From assembly GCF_001428045.1 (NCBI RefSeq), contig NZ_LMSD01000025.1:1-35952 (forward strand): 35,952 nucleotides of DNA. Reading direction: 5' to 3'. Origin of the DNA: Paenibacillus sp. Soil750 (GTDB lineage: Bacteria > Bacillota > Bacilli > Paenibacillales > NBRC-103111). Below, piece by piece: positions 17,919 to 26,476 of this stretch. The translations under genes and the position numbers were made by a program. Numbering within the stretch: the first letter of the stretch is position 1; each line of letters starts with the position of its first letter. The notes under the pieces are model-generated. The model ran no database searches, was not told where the DNA came from, and was given only the letters and a program-made list of their open reading frames with translations.

Positions 17919-18012
17919 TTATCCCTTTACCGAGCCCGCGATTCCTTCCACAAAATAACGCTGGAATAGAATGAAGATTATGATAATCGGTACGATCGCG
18001 ATTCCCGCCCCG
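17919..18012 (-). pseudogene. C-terminal remnant of a sugar ABC permease
   Basis: In one minus-strand frame the last 30 or so residues of a MalG/LplC-type permease are readable: AGAGIAIVPIIIIFILF, then QRYFVEGIAGSVKG and a stop at 17919. This is the standard end of such proteins (compare KYFVKGLTVGAVKG in the intact permease at 24.1 kb). Nothing upstream belongs to a permease; the sequence turns directly into a GH3-type remnant. Confidence 0.75.
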
Positions 18013-18186
18013 GCCTCCCGACTTTATCGATTCGACTAACGTTTTCAGTTGCTCGCGATCATTCGTCATCCCGATCGTACAAAGCAGCTGTCCGACTTTT
18101 CCTCACATCCATCGCAGCCAGCGTTTCTCGGACCCAATGAATATCCTCTTCCTGCAAAAAAACGGATTTGCCGCCAAATTTACCAC
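18013..18186 (-). pseudogene. N-terminal remnant of a second GH3 enzyme
   Basis: A start with GTG 18186 after AGAGGA is followed, across shifted frames, by VNLAANPF, LQEEDIHWVRETLAAMDV, then KVGQLLCTIGMTNDREQL and KTLVESIKSGG. This is the N-terminus of a BglX/NagZ-like GH3 protein. At least two frameshifts are needed to read it, one at a run of seven T and one after MDV. Homology ends at about 18013, where a permease tail begins. It starts 14 bases after the phosphatase gene. Confidence 0.72.
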
Positions 18187-18200
18187 GATTGTTTTCCTCT

Positions 18201-19037
18201 TTATTCCAAACACATGCTCTGCAAATCTTCCCGTCTCGACTTTGTTAAGCCGAATTCTTCAGAAAAATAAGCATCATAACCTCCATACGTATTCTTGATA
18301 GACCCCAAAGTGGCTGACAAGAACGCTTCGTTAACCGTGAGTATATGGTTCAAATTTTGCAAAACTGCTTCGTCCGCATGTTCAGCCAACTGTTTCAGAA
18401 GTTTCCTGTTGAACGATTTCAGCGTCTCATTACTTAAGAGATAGTCTTCCATGACCGTTTGTTCGGAGACACCCAGCGCAAGTAAGATGAGAGCGGCTCC
18501 GATCCCGGTTCGGTCTTTGCCCGACGTACAATGATGCAGTAGCCCCAATTGATCCGGATCCTGGATCGTTTCCATTAATCGTTTGAACGAATGATTGTTA
18601 ATCGGAAGTTTCGTATACAATTCCGTCATGTAGGTTTCCGCTTGGAAACTTTTGAAGAAGTCGTTTTTAACCAATTCTTTCAGAATATGACCTTGCTGTT
18701 CCTCCCCTTCAGGAGCGGCCGGCAAATTCATTTTCTCATGCTGATCCTCAGTGTTCGCCGGTATCCGTATATTTTTTGCATTAGGGAGAACCGGATCCGG
18801 CATTATGCGCGATTCATGATCGCCGCGGTAATCGAAAACCGTTTTGATATTCAACGTTTGCAAGAATGTTAAATCCTGCTCCGTTAAACCGGTCAAGTGA
18901 TCGGAACGAAAGAAAAGGCCGTATTTTACTTTGCGGCCATCGGACGTTTGATAGCCTCCCATATCTCGGAAATTATGTACGCCTTCGAAGGGAATGACCC
19001 GATTGGCGGGATATGCGGCAAATTGGCTTATTGACAT
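18201..19037 (-). CDS. Tyrosine/serine protein phosphatase-like protein
   Basis: A 278-residue cytoplasmic protein of the Tyr_phosphatase 3 (LMW-like, IphP-type) family. The P-loop HCTSGKDRTG (169-178) carries the nucleophile Cys170 and Arg176, and the N-terminal NFRDMGGY motif (22-29) and FRSDHL segment are typical. The gene is preceded by a terminator and followed by remnants of a GH3 and a permease gene. Such phosphatases often sit in Paenibacillus sugar clusters; whether the substrate is a protein, a phosphoinositide or a sugar phosphate is open. Confidence 0.88.
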   Translation of the reverse strand: MSISQFAAYPANRVIPFEGVHNFRDMGGYQTSDGRKVKYGLFFRSDHLTGLTEQDLTFLQTLNIKTVFDYRGDHESRIMPDPVLPNAKNIRIPANTEDQHEKMNLPAAPEGEEQQGHILKELVKNDFFKSFQAETYMTELYTKLPINNHSFKRLMETIQDPDQLGLLHHCTSGKDRTGIGAALILLALGVSEQTVMEDYLLSNETLKSFNRKLLKQLAEHADEAVLQNLNHILTVNEAFLSATLGSIKNTYGGYDAYFSEEFGLTKSRREDLQSMCLE

Positions 19038-19084
19038 AACTGCACCTCTTTAGCGGAATATTTATTATTCAATCTCATCACCAT

Positions 19085-19129
19085 AAAAATCCCCCCCTCT
19101 TCTCGATATGGCTTAAGAACAGAGGGGGA
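19085..19129 (-). terminator. Terminator after the GH2 gene
   Basis: On the minus strand CCCCCTCTGTTCT / AGAAGAGGGGGG arms, with a 17-base loop, are followed by ATTTTTATGG. It begins 26 bases after the GH2 stop and marks the end of the permease-esterase-GH2 transcript, before the phosphatase gene. Confidence 0.82.
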
Positions 19130-19155
19130 AGGCTTTTTTAATAATCACTGATCGT

Positions 19156-21636
19156 TCAATTCGTTAGGTCTTTCCGGGATTGAAGGGTCAATACGGCCGA
19201 TACTAACCCTTCCGAAGACGCCTCAATGCGTATCTCTCCTGCCTCATCCAGTGACTGAATCAATGCCAAGGCGTAGCCATTGAACAGGCTTCTCGCATCA
19301 CCTCGATCTGGCTCATGACATCCCGGATCTCCATTTCCCAGACCAAGCAGCTTGCCCTCACCTGTAACATGGAACTGGATCCGATTATTGGCAATAGGCA
19401 CTACCCGTCCCGATTGATCCTTTACCGAAACTGTAACCATCGATACGTCCTGGCCATCGGCGAGCAGTTCCGACAGGTTAGCCTCCAAGTGGATAGAGTA
19501 TTCGTCCGTAGTAGTTTCTTTCCGTTCTGTTGCTACCACCACGCCATCCCGATAAGCGATGGCCTCGAGAACACCGGGTTCATAGGCTACCTGCCACGAT
19601 AATGTGTGCTCGCCCGCTTCAGCATCCGCTTGCTTCTTGCCCAAGCTTTGGCCGTTCAGTACCAGCTCCACCACGCTGCAGTTGGTATATACGCGGACTT
19701 CCACCTGCTGTCCAAGCCGGTCCGGCCAGTTCCAGTGCGGCATAAGATGGACGATAGGCTCGTCCTTCCAGATCGATTGATAGAAATAGTACGAGTCCTT
19801 GGCAAATCCGCAATAATCCAGGATGCCGAAATGCGATAGCACAGACGGCCACTGGAATGGCGTCGTCTCCCCGCGATAATCGAAACCCGTCCATATGAAC
19901 AATCCGCCCGAAAAACGGTTTTCTAAGAAATAACGCCAGCTTCGTTCAGGCGTTGACGTACCGCCCGCTCCGCCCAGATTACCTACATCCATCTCCTTGC
20001 CTTGCATATTATATCTCGAGCCGTAGCTGGAGCAGCGCCCGCCTTCCGGATCATCCTCATAGACGCCTCTTGCCGAGAAGAAAGAGACATTTTCCGTATT
20101 CAGCACTTTGGCTTCGGGATGGGATTGAAACCATTCACCGATCGATTGACCTATTTTTACGGACTCACCGTAATTAACGCCATTAACCTCGACGTCCATA
20201 CCTTTCTGACTTAGATTGGCTGCCGTAACAGGACGGGTGGGATCGATTCGTTTCGCCAAATCCTTAGTGCGCTTCAGCATCCGATTGGCTTGATAACTGC
20301 CGCTGATCTTTTCTTCATTACCGAGGCTCCACATAAAGATACTTGGATGGTTGCGGTCACGGTACAACATGGATTTCAGATCATCGAGCTTGATCTCTGT
20401 ACTCTCCGTGATCCGGTTCTCGTTCATAACCAGCATCCCGAGTCTGTCACAAGCATCGAGCAGCTCCGGGGCCGGCGGATGATGGGCACAACGGTAAGCG
20501 TTACAGCCCATTTCCAGCAGGCGTTTGATTTTATATTCATGCACGCGGTCCGGCAGCGCGATGCCCACGCCGGCGAAATCCTGGTGATTGCAAGTACCTT
20601 TCACTTGTACGTACTTACCATTAAGGTATAATCCATCCTGACGGTATTCCACCGTACGGATGCCGAAAACGGTCCGATACGTGTCGACAATTTGCCCTTC
20701 GTGCAGCAGTTCAGTTACGGCCTCATACAGATGAGGCGTGTCCTGCGACCAGAGCAGCGGCTTCGCCACTTGAACCGATTGAAGAACTGTTTGCTTGTCG
20801 ATTCCGGGCGTTTCGCAGTCGGTTTCCGTGATAGCAACGAGTTCCCCAGCCGGATTCAGAATACTCGTTCGGATTCCGTACTTCATCTTCTGCGGATATT
20901 CGTTGCTCACCGTCGTTTCGACCGTAACCGCGGCCATTTCATTGTCAACTTGCTCAGTTCTGACGAAGGTTCCCCAGCGGTCCACATGCAGGTAATCATG
21001 TTTAGTTAACCAGACATGACGGTAAATGCCCCCGCCTTCGTACCACCAGCCTTCATCTCCGCCGGTCGTATCCGTTCGGACGAGGATAACATTATCCCCT
21101 TCCTCATCCCCATATTTCAGCAGGTCCGTGATGTCATAATGAAAGCTGGTATAACCGCTGAGATGGTCACCGACGAAGCATCCATTCACCCAAACCGAAC
21201 TGCTCCGCATCACACCGTCAAATTCGATGATGATTTTCTTGCCTTCATCCTCCTGTGGAATTTGAAATACTTTGCGGTAATAGCCCACTCCATTAGGCAG
21301 ATAACCTTGAAACGCGCCACCGCGTTCCGGGTTGTACGGCTGTTCCAACCGCCAATCATGCGGCAGATTAACACCCACCCAGCCTGTGATCTTATCCTTG
21401 GGCGTATCCGAGCCGTACATTTGGGTAAGATCGAAGTTCGGATCTCCCAGATATTCTCGAGCGATGTTCTGGATGATACGTGCAGCTTCGCCCATCGCAA
21501 ATGGCTCATGTCTCTCTTCCCCCAGCGCATTCGTCAGCCCGGCGATCATGCCGGCTTTTTTTACCGTCTTGACAATTTTCCCTACCTCACCGACATGAAA
21601 CATCCAATTTCGATCAAAATTTTCTCTGGTTCTCAT
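19156..21636 (-). CDS. GH2 beta-galactosidase-like glycoside hydrolase
   Basis: An 826-residue protein without signal peptide, so it acts in the cytoplasm on imported oligosaccharides. It has the sugar-binding jelly-roll domain (GVGYYRKVF, GVMRSSSVWVNG), an immunoglobulin-like domain, then the TIM barrel with acid/base Glu441 in WSLGNEE and nucleophile Glu515 in VLNTENVSF. A DUF4982-like beta domain and an Ig-like end follow. About 65 residues between RNWMFHVG and GWVGVNLPHDW form an insertion not seen in common LacZ proteins. The frame extends to TTG 21642, but ATG 21636 is nine bases after AAGGAG and is preferred. It is the last gene of the transcript from the permeases. The substrate is not certain. 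Confidence 0.93.
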   Translation of the reverse strand: MRTRENFDRNWMFHVGEVGKIVKTVKKAGMIAGLTNALGEERHEPFAMGEAARIIQNIAREYLGDPNFDLTQMYGSDTPKDKITGWVGVNLPHDWRLEQPYNPERGGAFQGYLPNGVGYYRKVFQIPQEDEGKKIIIEFDGVMRSSSVWVNGCFVGDHLSGYTSFHYDITDLLKYGDEEGDNVILVRTDTTGGDEGWWYEGGGIYRHVWLTKHDYLHVDRWGTFVRTEQVDNEMAAVTVETTVSNEYPQKMKYGIRTSILNPAGELVAITETDCETPGIDKQTVLQSVQVAKPLLWSQDTPHLYEAVTELLHEGQIVDTYRTVFGIRTVEYRQDGLYLNGKYVQVKGTCNHQDFAGVGIALPDRVHEYKIKRLLEMGCNAYRCAHHPPAPELLDACDRLGMLVMNENRITESTEIKLDDLKSMLYRDRNHPSIFMWSLGNEEKISGSYQANRMLKRTKDLAKRIDPTRPVTAANLSQKGMDVEVNGVNYGESVKIGQSIGEWFQSHPEAKVLNTENVSFFSARGVYEDDPEGGRCSSYGSRYNMQGKEMDVGNLGGAGGTSTPERSWRYFLENRFSGGLFIWTGFDYRGETTPFQWPSVLSHFGILDYCGFAKDSYYFYQSIWKDEPIVHLMPHWNWPDRLGQQVEVRVYTNCSVVELVLNGQSLGKKQADAEAGEHTLSWQVAYEPGVLEAIAYRDGVVVATERKETTTDEYSIHLEANLSELLADGQDVSMVTVSVKDQSGRVVPIANNRIQFHVTGEGKLLGLGNGDPGCHEPDRGDARSLFNGYALALIQSLDEAGEIRIEASSEGLVSAVLTLQSRKDLTN

Positions 21637-21672
21637 AAACAACGGCTCCTTTTGCGTCTAAATCTTATTTAT

Positions 21673-22449
21673 TCATAGATTCGTCGAATTTTTTCCGGTT
21701 ACCGGAATAGCCGGTTTCAAAGTAGGCAAATAACTGGATTCCGTCCACAGCACCATGTCCAGTGCCTTAATTTCTTCCAGCGCTTGGACGATATTTTCTT
21801 CTTGATGATTTTTGACCGTGAAGCAGAGTTGCATCGTAGGCATACCCCCAGCCTCAGGCGGCGCATGTTCATCCGGCATCATTTTGACGTTTGCGATTTG
21901 GATCCCTTGTTCGCCCAATTTGGAAGCAACCTTCCCAAGAACGCCTGGTATATCGATAATCGTACACTTGACCTCAACATTTTTGCGGTGGCGCATCAAA
22001 TGTTTCTCCCACTTGTTCAGCACATATAGACTGATGATGACGAAAAACGTACACAGAAATGCGACAAACAAAAACCCCGCTCCGACGCAAAGGCCGATTG
22101 CCGCCACAACCCAAACCGAAGCCGCCGTCGTGAGCCCTTTGATGACAGACCCGTTGCGCAGAATCGCGCCCGCACCCAAAAAGCCGATTCCGCTGATCAC
22201 CTGAGCGGCTAGACGGGCAGGGTCAACCCGGACGTTGGATTCGTCAACAAAGTCGGAGAATCCGTAAATCGAAAGCAGCATAATGGTGGTCGAGCCGAGA
22301 CAGACGAGAATATGGGTGCGGAACCCTGCCGCATGGTTGTTCCACTCCCGCTCGATGCCGACCAATCCGCCCAAAACAGCGGCGAGGACCATGCGTACGA
22401 ACAAATCCCAATGACCAAGTTGCCAAACATTAGCAGCAGCGACAGTCAA
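21673..22449 (-). CDS. MgtC/SapB family membrane protein
   Basis: A 258-residue integral membrane protein with four or five helices in the first 150 residues and an ACT-like cytoplasmic domain at the end (IDIPGVLGKVASKLGEQGIQ). Family motifs are GGLVGIEREW and FRTHILVCLGS near the start and SGIGFLGAGAI. The reading frame is open for another 57 codons upstream, but those lie inside the previous gene; TTG 22449, six bases after GGGGAGGGG and overlapping the esterase stop by four bases (TTGA), is the true start. MgtC proteins are linked to magnesium limitation and membrane potential, which makes the location inside a glycan operon odd. Confidence 0.9.
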   Translation of the reverse strand: MTVAAANVWQLGHWDLFVRMVLAAVLGGLVGIEREWNNHAAGFRTHILVCLGSTTIMLLSIYGFSDFVDESNVRVDPARLAAQVISGIGFLGAGAILRNGSVIKGLTTAASVWVVAAIGLCVGAGFLFVAFLCTFFVIISLYVLNKWEKHLMRHRKNVEVKCTIIDIPGVLGKVASKLGEQGIQIANVKMMPDEHAPPEAGGMPTMQLCFTVKNHQEENIVQALEEIKALDMVLWTESSYLPTLKPAIPVTGKNSTNL

Positions 22450-23462
22450 TATTGTCCCCTCCCCGATTTCAAGTCTTTTAAGATGGCCGCCATTTTCTCG
22501 TCCGTAAACATCGGATCGGAAAAATTGAACAGCGACTTCAACGAAAACGCTTTGATATAGTCGATCTTCGGCGATGCCAAAAGATCCGGAAGATACCGCT
22601 CCAATACGGCACTGCTGCAATCATCGGCCAGCAACTGGCCTACTTTTGTATACTCGTCAATCACTCGTTCCACAAGAAGGAAATTCCTGGATTTCAACCA
22701 TGCCTCGCACAGCGTTGTCCATGCTTGCGCTTCCCGATCGCCACTGGCCAGTCCGAGTCCATGAGGGCCACTTTCAAAAAGATGCATTTCGAAAGAAACC
22801 CTAAACTTCCTGAGCGCTGCCGCGAACATTAAACAATTCTCAGCCTGAACGACCGGATCGTCTGCCGTGATCCACATAAAAGTCGGCGGCGTTTCCTCCG
22901 TTACTTGCTTTTCACTTGATAACAGCTCGATCAGAGCACGGTCGTTCTGCCGCTCCCCCATCAATACCGACTTGCACGATGCATTCGTAAATTCGCCCAT
23001 CGTAATGAGAGGATAACAGAGCACGAGCGCATCGGGACGGCTGCTGTATCGCTCGATCGGATCATTGGCTTGCGGATTGCCGTTGTCAAAACGTGTACCT
23101 GCCATCGAAACAAGATGGCCTCCTGCTGAAAATCCCAGCATTCCGATTCGCTCGGGATCAATATTCCATTCCGTCCCTCTGTGCCTGATCGTTCGTATGG
23201 CCCGCTGAGCATCATGAAGCTGGCTCGGATATTGTGCCGGAGAAACCCTATAATGAAGGACAAAAGCCGAAATGCCGATCGCGTTCAACCACTTGGCGAC
23301 AGGCTCGCCTTCATGACCAGCCCGATGCGTATAGCCTCCGCCAGGACAAACGATGACGGCAGGAAACGGTCCTTCCCCTTCCAGCAAGTACGGTGTTAAG
23401 CTGGGACAACCTTCGTTGAATCCCTGCAATGCGGGTTGGTCGTGCCACAAAGGAATGTTCAT
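22446..23462 (-). CDS. Alpha/beta hydrolase, acetyl-xylan-esterase-like, with extra C-terminal module
   Basis: A 338-residue cytoplasmic esterase of the BD-FAE/dienelactone-hydrolase group. The oxyanion motif PGGGY (40-44), nucleophile Ser112 in GFSAGGHL, acid in TADDPVV (about 201) and His234 in GPHGLGL form the triad. Such enzymes remove acetyl or other ester groups from sugars. Residues about 270-333 are an extension beyond the catalytic domain, and its pattern (KVGQLLAD ... SP ... SLKSLFNFSDPMFTDEKM) matches the end of the GH3 enzyme of this window. It lies two bases after the SGNH gene and overlaps the MgtC-like gene. Confidence 0.9.
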   Translation of the reverse strand: MNIPLWHDQPALQGFNEGCPSLTPYLLEGEGPFPAVIVCPGGGYTHRAGHEGEPVAKWLNAIGISAFVLHYRVSPAQYPSQLHDAQRAIRTIRHRGTEWNIDPERIGMLGFSAGGHLVSMAGTRFDNGNPQANDPIERYSSRPDALVLCYPLITMGEFTNASCKSVLMGERQNDRALIELLSSEKQVTEETPPTFMWITADDPVVQAENCLMFAAALRKFRVSFEMHLFESGPHGLGLASGDREAQAWTTLCEAWLKSRNFLLVERVIDEYTKVGQLLADDCSSAVLERYLPDLLASPKIDYIKAFSLKSLFNFSDPMFTDEKMAAILKDLKSGRGQY

Positions 23463-23464
23463 TG

Positions 23465-24112
23465 TTAGGACTCCACCATCATACTTTTTATTTTTTCCGC
23501 AACGGCACTTCCGAGCTTCCGGTGTTGTTCCGCTTCGAAATGAATGCCGTCTGCATCACTGGAAACGATCACGGTCGAAGCATCCATAATAGAAGCGTCG
23601 GTATACGGACTAAGCATTGCGAATGCCTCGCCCAATTGTTTGGACTTCTCTTCCCCGCCCTTGAACATGCCTGCGAATAATCCAGTTTCCTTGATTGGCG
23701 GCGGAACTAGAATTAGAACCTGAGGGACTATCGTAATCCCCGGCCTTGAAAAAGTCGTTTTTACGAGTCCGGCAAGCGACAGGGTGCTCATCGCGATATC
23801 CAGCGCCGAGACGGAAAACCGCTCTTTCAAATCATTCGTTCCGAGCATGATCACGACAAGATCAAGCGGCCTGTGAGACAGCAGGCAGGACGGCAAGTAC
23901 TCTTTTCCACTCATGATTCCATCAATCGGATCCGTCCACACTGTCGTCCTCCCGGGCAAGCCTTCCTCGACAATGTCGTAACCGTCTCCCAGTTCCTTAC
24001 GCAGTACGCCCGTCCACCGAACATCCGCCGGAAACCGAACTCCTCGATTCTGCGGATCGGCTCCCCATGTATTTGAATCTCCGAAGCATAAGATCGTTCT
24101 CGTGCCGGTCAT
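23465..24112 (-). CDS. SGNH/GDSL hydrolase, probable carbohydrate esterase
   Basis: A 215-residue esterase. Block I is FGDSNTWG with Ser13, block III is GTND (91-94), and block V is DADGIHF with Asp188 and His191. The closest known style is the intracellular acetyl xylan esterase (Axe2) group, which deacetylates xylo-oligosaccharides. The frame is open to a TTG at 24142, but GGAGGTGG lies between, and ATG 24112, six bases after it, is the convincing start. It follows the permease by 26 bases. With the next gene it gives the operon two different esterase folds. Confidence 0.9.
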   Translation of the reverse strand: MTGTRTILCFGDSNTWGADPQNRGVRFPADVRWTGVLRKELGDGYDIVEEGLPGRTTVWTDPIDGIMSGKEYLPSCLLSHRPLDLVVIMLGTNDLKERFSVSALDIAMSTLSLAGLVKTTFSRPGITIVPQVLILVPPPIKETGLFAGMFKGGEEKSKQLGEAFAMLSPYTDASIMDASTVIVSSDADGIHFEAEQHRKLGSAVAEKIKSMMVES

Positions 24113-24138
24113 CTGTAACCACCTCCAACATAATAGTT

Positions 24139-25014
24139 TCAACCTTTGACGGCGCCAACCGTCAGGCCTTTTACGAAATACTTCTGAAAGAATGGGTATG
24201 CGACCAGTAGCGGAACGACCCCGATCGCGGCTATGGCCATGCGCATGGAGGTGAGCGGAAGATGACTTGTCGCGACAATCTCCGTCGATGACTGCAAAAA
24301 TTGCGCATCGAGTAAAATCCGGTTGAGCATGTTTTGAAGGCTGAAGTATCGGCTATCGGTAATGTAAATCAGTCCGTTAAACCAATCGTTCCAGTACATA
24401 ATCGTATAAAACATCCCGACCGTAGCCAATACCGGCGTCGATAACGGCAATACGATTGTCGCGAAAATTTTCCATTCCTTCGCCCCGTCGATATAGGCCG
24501 ATTCGATGATCGGCTTCGGAATCGAGCTTGCAAAGAACGTTCGCATCAGGATGACGAAAAAACCGTTCATCAACAGGCTCGGAATGATCAGAGCCAGTAT
24601 CGTATTTTTCAAATTGAAGAAATTGGTGTATAACAGGTAGGTCGGCACAAGGCCTCCGTTAAACAGCATCGTGAAAAATACGTAGAAGGACAGTATCTTG
24701 CGAAATGGCATCTCGGTCCGTGACAGCGGATAGGCAAGCAACGCCGTTAGCGTCAATCCTGCAGCTGTTCCGACTACCGTCACGAGAATCGTAATTCCAT
24801 AAGCGCGCAGTATATTAGCTGAGTTCGTCCATAAATATTCGTATGCCGAAAAACTAACGACTCTCGGGAAGAAAGCATACCCATGACGAATGATTTCCAT
24901 GTCGTCCGTAAGAGAAGCGGAGAGCAGCAACCAGAATGGCATGATGCAGAAACATGTAAATGCCAGCATGACGATGTTGATCGTCCATTGATAAAGTTTA
25001 CCGGATGATAGCAT
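24139..25014 (-). CDS. Sugar ABC transporter permease, LplC/MalG type
   Basis: A 291-residue CUT1-family membrane subunit with six hydrophobic segments. The ATPase-coupling EAA loop is ESAYIDGAKEWKIFATIVLP (about 180-199), and the C-terminus is the family-typical FFQKYFVKGLTVGAVKG. It is the second gene of the transcript, 14 bases after its partner permease. The ATP-binding subunit is not in the window; CUT1 systems of this type usually share an MsmX-like ATPase encoded elsewhere. Confidence 0.95.
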   Translation of the reverse strand: MLSSGKLYQWTINIVMLAFTCFCIMPFWLLLSASLTDDMEIIRHGYAFFPRVVSFSAYEYLWTNSANILRAYGITILVTVVGTAAGLTLTALLAYPLSRTEMPFRKILSFYVFFTMLFNGGLVPTYLLYTNFFNLKNTILALIIPSLLMNGFFVILMRTFFASSIPKPIIESAYIDGAKEWKIFATIVLPLSTPVLATVGMFYTIMYWNDWFNGLIYITDSRYFSLQNMLNRILLDAQFLQSSTEIVATSHLPLTSMRMAIAAIGVVPLLVAYPFFQKYFVKGLTVGAVKG

Positions 25015-25028
25015 GGGAGCGCCCCTTT

Positions 25029-25970
25029 CTAGAACAGTGCATTGTCTTTGTTGAATTTTCTCACGACCGCATTGGAAGCCAGTACCAGAACAAATCCGAC
25101 GAGCGCTTGATACAAGCCTGCGGCCGACGACATCCCGATATCGCCCATATTGATCAGCGCGCGGTACACATACGTATCGATCGTGTTCGTGACCGGCATT
25201 AAGGCGCCCGTGTTAAGCGGCACTTGGAAGAACAGGCCGAAGTCGGAATAGAAAATGCGCCCGATCGCAAGTAGCGTCAAAATTGTAATAACCGGCGCAA
25301 TGAGCGGAATCGTAATCGTCCGGATTTGCTGCCACCGGTTCGCGCCGTCTATTTTAGCCGCTTCATAGTACTCTTGATCGATGCCGATAATCGCAGCCAA
25401 GTAGATGATGCAAAGTTGTCCTACACCTTTCCAGGCGTGTACGATCGTCAGGATCCACGGCCAGTATTTTGTTTCGCTATACCAAGAGATAGGCTCTAGG
25501 CCGAACAAGGGGAGCAGAGTCTTGTTCATAAAGCCTTTTTCGACGTCCAGGAAACCGAGCACGAGGTAACCGACGATCACCATGGAGATCAAGTACGGAA
25601 GCAGGATCATCGTTTGGTACGCTCTCGATAAAATGCGCTTGCGGATTTCAGTCAGCAGGATCGCAAGCGAAATCGCGATTGCCGTATTCAAGAAAATGAA
25701 AGAGAGATTGTACAATAGCGTGTTGCGGGTGATGATGTATGCATCCTTCGTCTTAAACAAATACTCAAAGTTCTTAAAGCCGATCCACTCGCTCCCCCAT
25801 ATGCCCCTCGCGAAATTGACGTTTTTGAACGCGATGACGATGCCGAACATCGGCAAATAATTGTTGATGAGAAAGTAGAGTAGCCCCGGCAGCGTCATGA
25901 GCACGAGCATCCGGTATTTTTTTGCCTTCCTCATCTCAAGCCGCAACACCGACATTTTGCTTGCCTTCAT
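25029..25970 (-). CDS. Sugar ABC transporter permease, LplB/YtcP-partner type
   Basis: A 313-residue CUT1-family membrane subunit with six hydrophobic segments and the EAA loop EAAKIDGANRWQQIRTITIP (about 208-227). The N-terminus is basic (RLEMRKAKKYR), as in LplB. The ATG follows AAGGTGG. It is the first gene of the transcript, and 71 bases upstream lies a two-half-site repeat also found before the YesM and lipoprotein genes at 30-35 kb. The binding protein partner is therefore probably the one at 29983-31521. Confidence 0.95.
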   Translation of the reverse strand: MKASKMSVLRLEMRKAKKYRMLVLMTLPGLLYFLINNYLPMFGIVIAFKNVNFARGIWGSEWIGFKNFEYLFKTKDAYIITRNTLLYNLSFIFLNTAIAISLAILLTEIRKRILSRAYQTMILLPYLISMVIVGYLVLGFLDVEKGFMNKTLLPLFGLEPISWYSETKYWPWILTIVHAWKGVGQLCIIYLAAIIGIDQEYYEAAKIDGANRWQQIRTITIPLIAPVITILTLLAIGRIFYSDFGLFFQVPLNTGALMPVTNTIDTYVYRALINMGDIGMSSAAGLYQALVGFVLVLASNAVVRKFNKDNALF

Positions 25971-26040
25971 ACGTTACAACCACCTTTTGCTGTCATTGTT
26001 TTGTGCATGTTTTCATCTTATAGCAATTTGTCCGCCCCTA

Positions 26041-26076
26041 CTTCCATGATCCCGACATCCTATTTTTGAGTTTCCG
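26041..26076 (-). promoter_or_regulatory. Candidate YesN operator, site 2 (permease operon)
   Basis: On the minus strand CGGAAACTCAAAAA (26076-26063) is followed, exactly 22 bases from start to start, by CGGGATCATGGAAG (26054-26041). The last base is 71 bases before the permease ATG. The first half-site is identical in 14 of 14 positions to that of the site upstream of the YesM gene. A TATAAG box (about 26019) lies downstream. Confidence 0.65.
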
Positions 26077-26250
26077 ACATCGGCTTGACTGCATCCGCGA
26101 TGGCCTAAAGAATCCCCCCGTTCGATGGCAGTAATGATCTTATTCTCAGGGTTCTTTGGTGTTCTGAAGATAGATCTAAAATAAATGTGATGAACACGAC
26201 AAATTCGTTGAAAGCAGGGATTCCAAATATGAAAGAACCACTTCAACCAT

Positions 26251-26462
26251 TACATCCAAACCAATAACTGGATTCATGACATCACTCCCGTAGTAAATTC
26301 ACCGGCAACCCCTAACCTTCTTGTCTTCCACACTATCGCATGTGATACGGGATCAACGTCCCAACCAGCCTAACCATGGTTGAACAAGTAGAGGGGATGA
26401 ACTGAATAGCCCTCGGGATCCAAGTCCCACGGGCAGATACGTTCAATCCCCGGCTACCGCAA
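26251..26462 (-). mobile_element. Possible IS110-type element end with transposase start
   Basis: On the minus strand an ATG (26277) behind GGGAG encodes MNPVIGLDV, the usual first residues of many IS110-family transposases, after which similarity is lost. The 180 bases upstream hold two look-alike hairpins, GGGAC-TTG-GATCCC (26415-26428) and GGGAC-GTT-GATCCC (26349-26362), and an AACCATGGTT palindrome. In IS110 elements the non-coding end before the transposase can encode the bridge RNA. The nine-residue match is short, so this is tentative. The stretch 26078-26250 has no readable gene. Confidence 0.33.
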
Positions 26463-26476
26463 TTTTACGACCATAC

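Noticed and set aside
19530..19894. Overlapping plus- and minus-strand frames rich in Pro, Arg and Ala
   Set aside because: They are shifted readings of the GH2 gene.
20290..21678. Several plus-strand frames of 100-220 codons
   Set aside because: All lie opposite the GH2 gene, whose catalytic motifs are clear; they have no ribosome binding sites.
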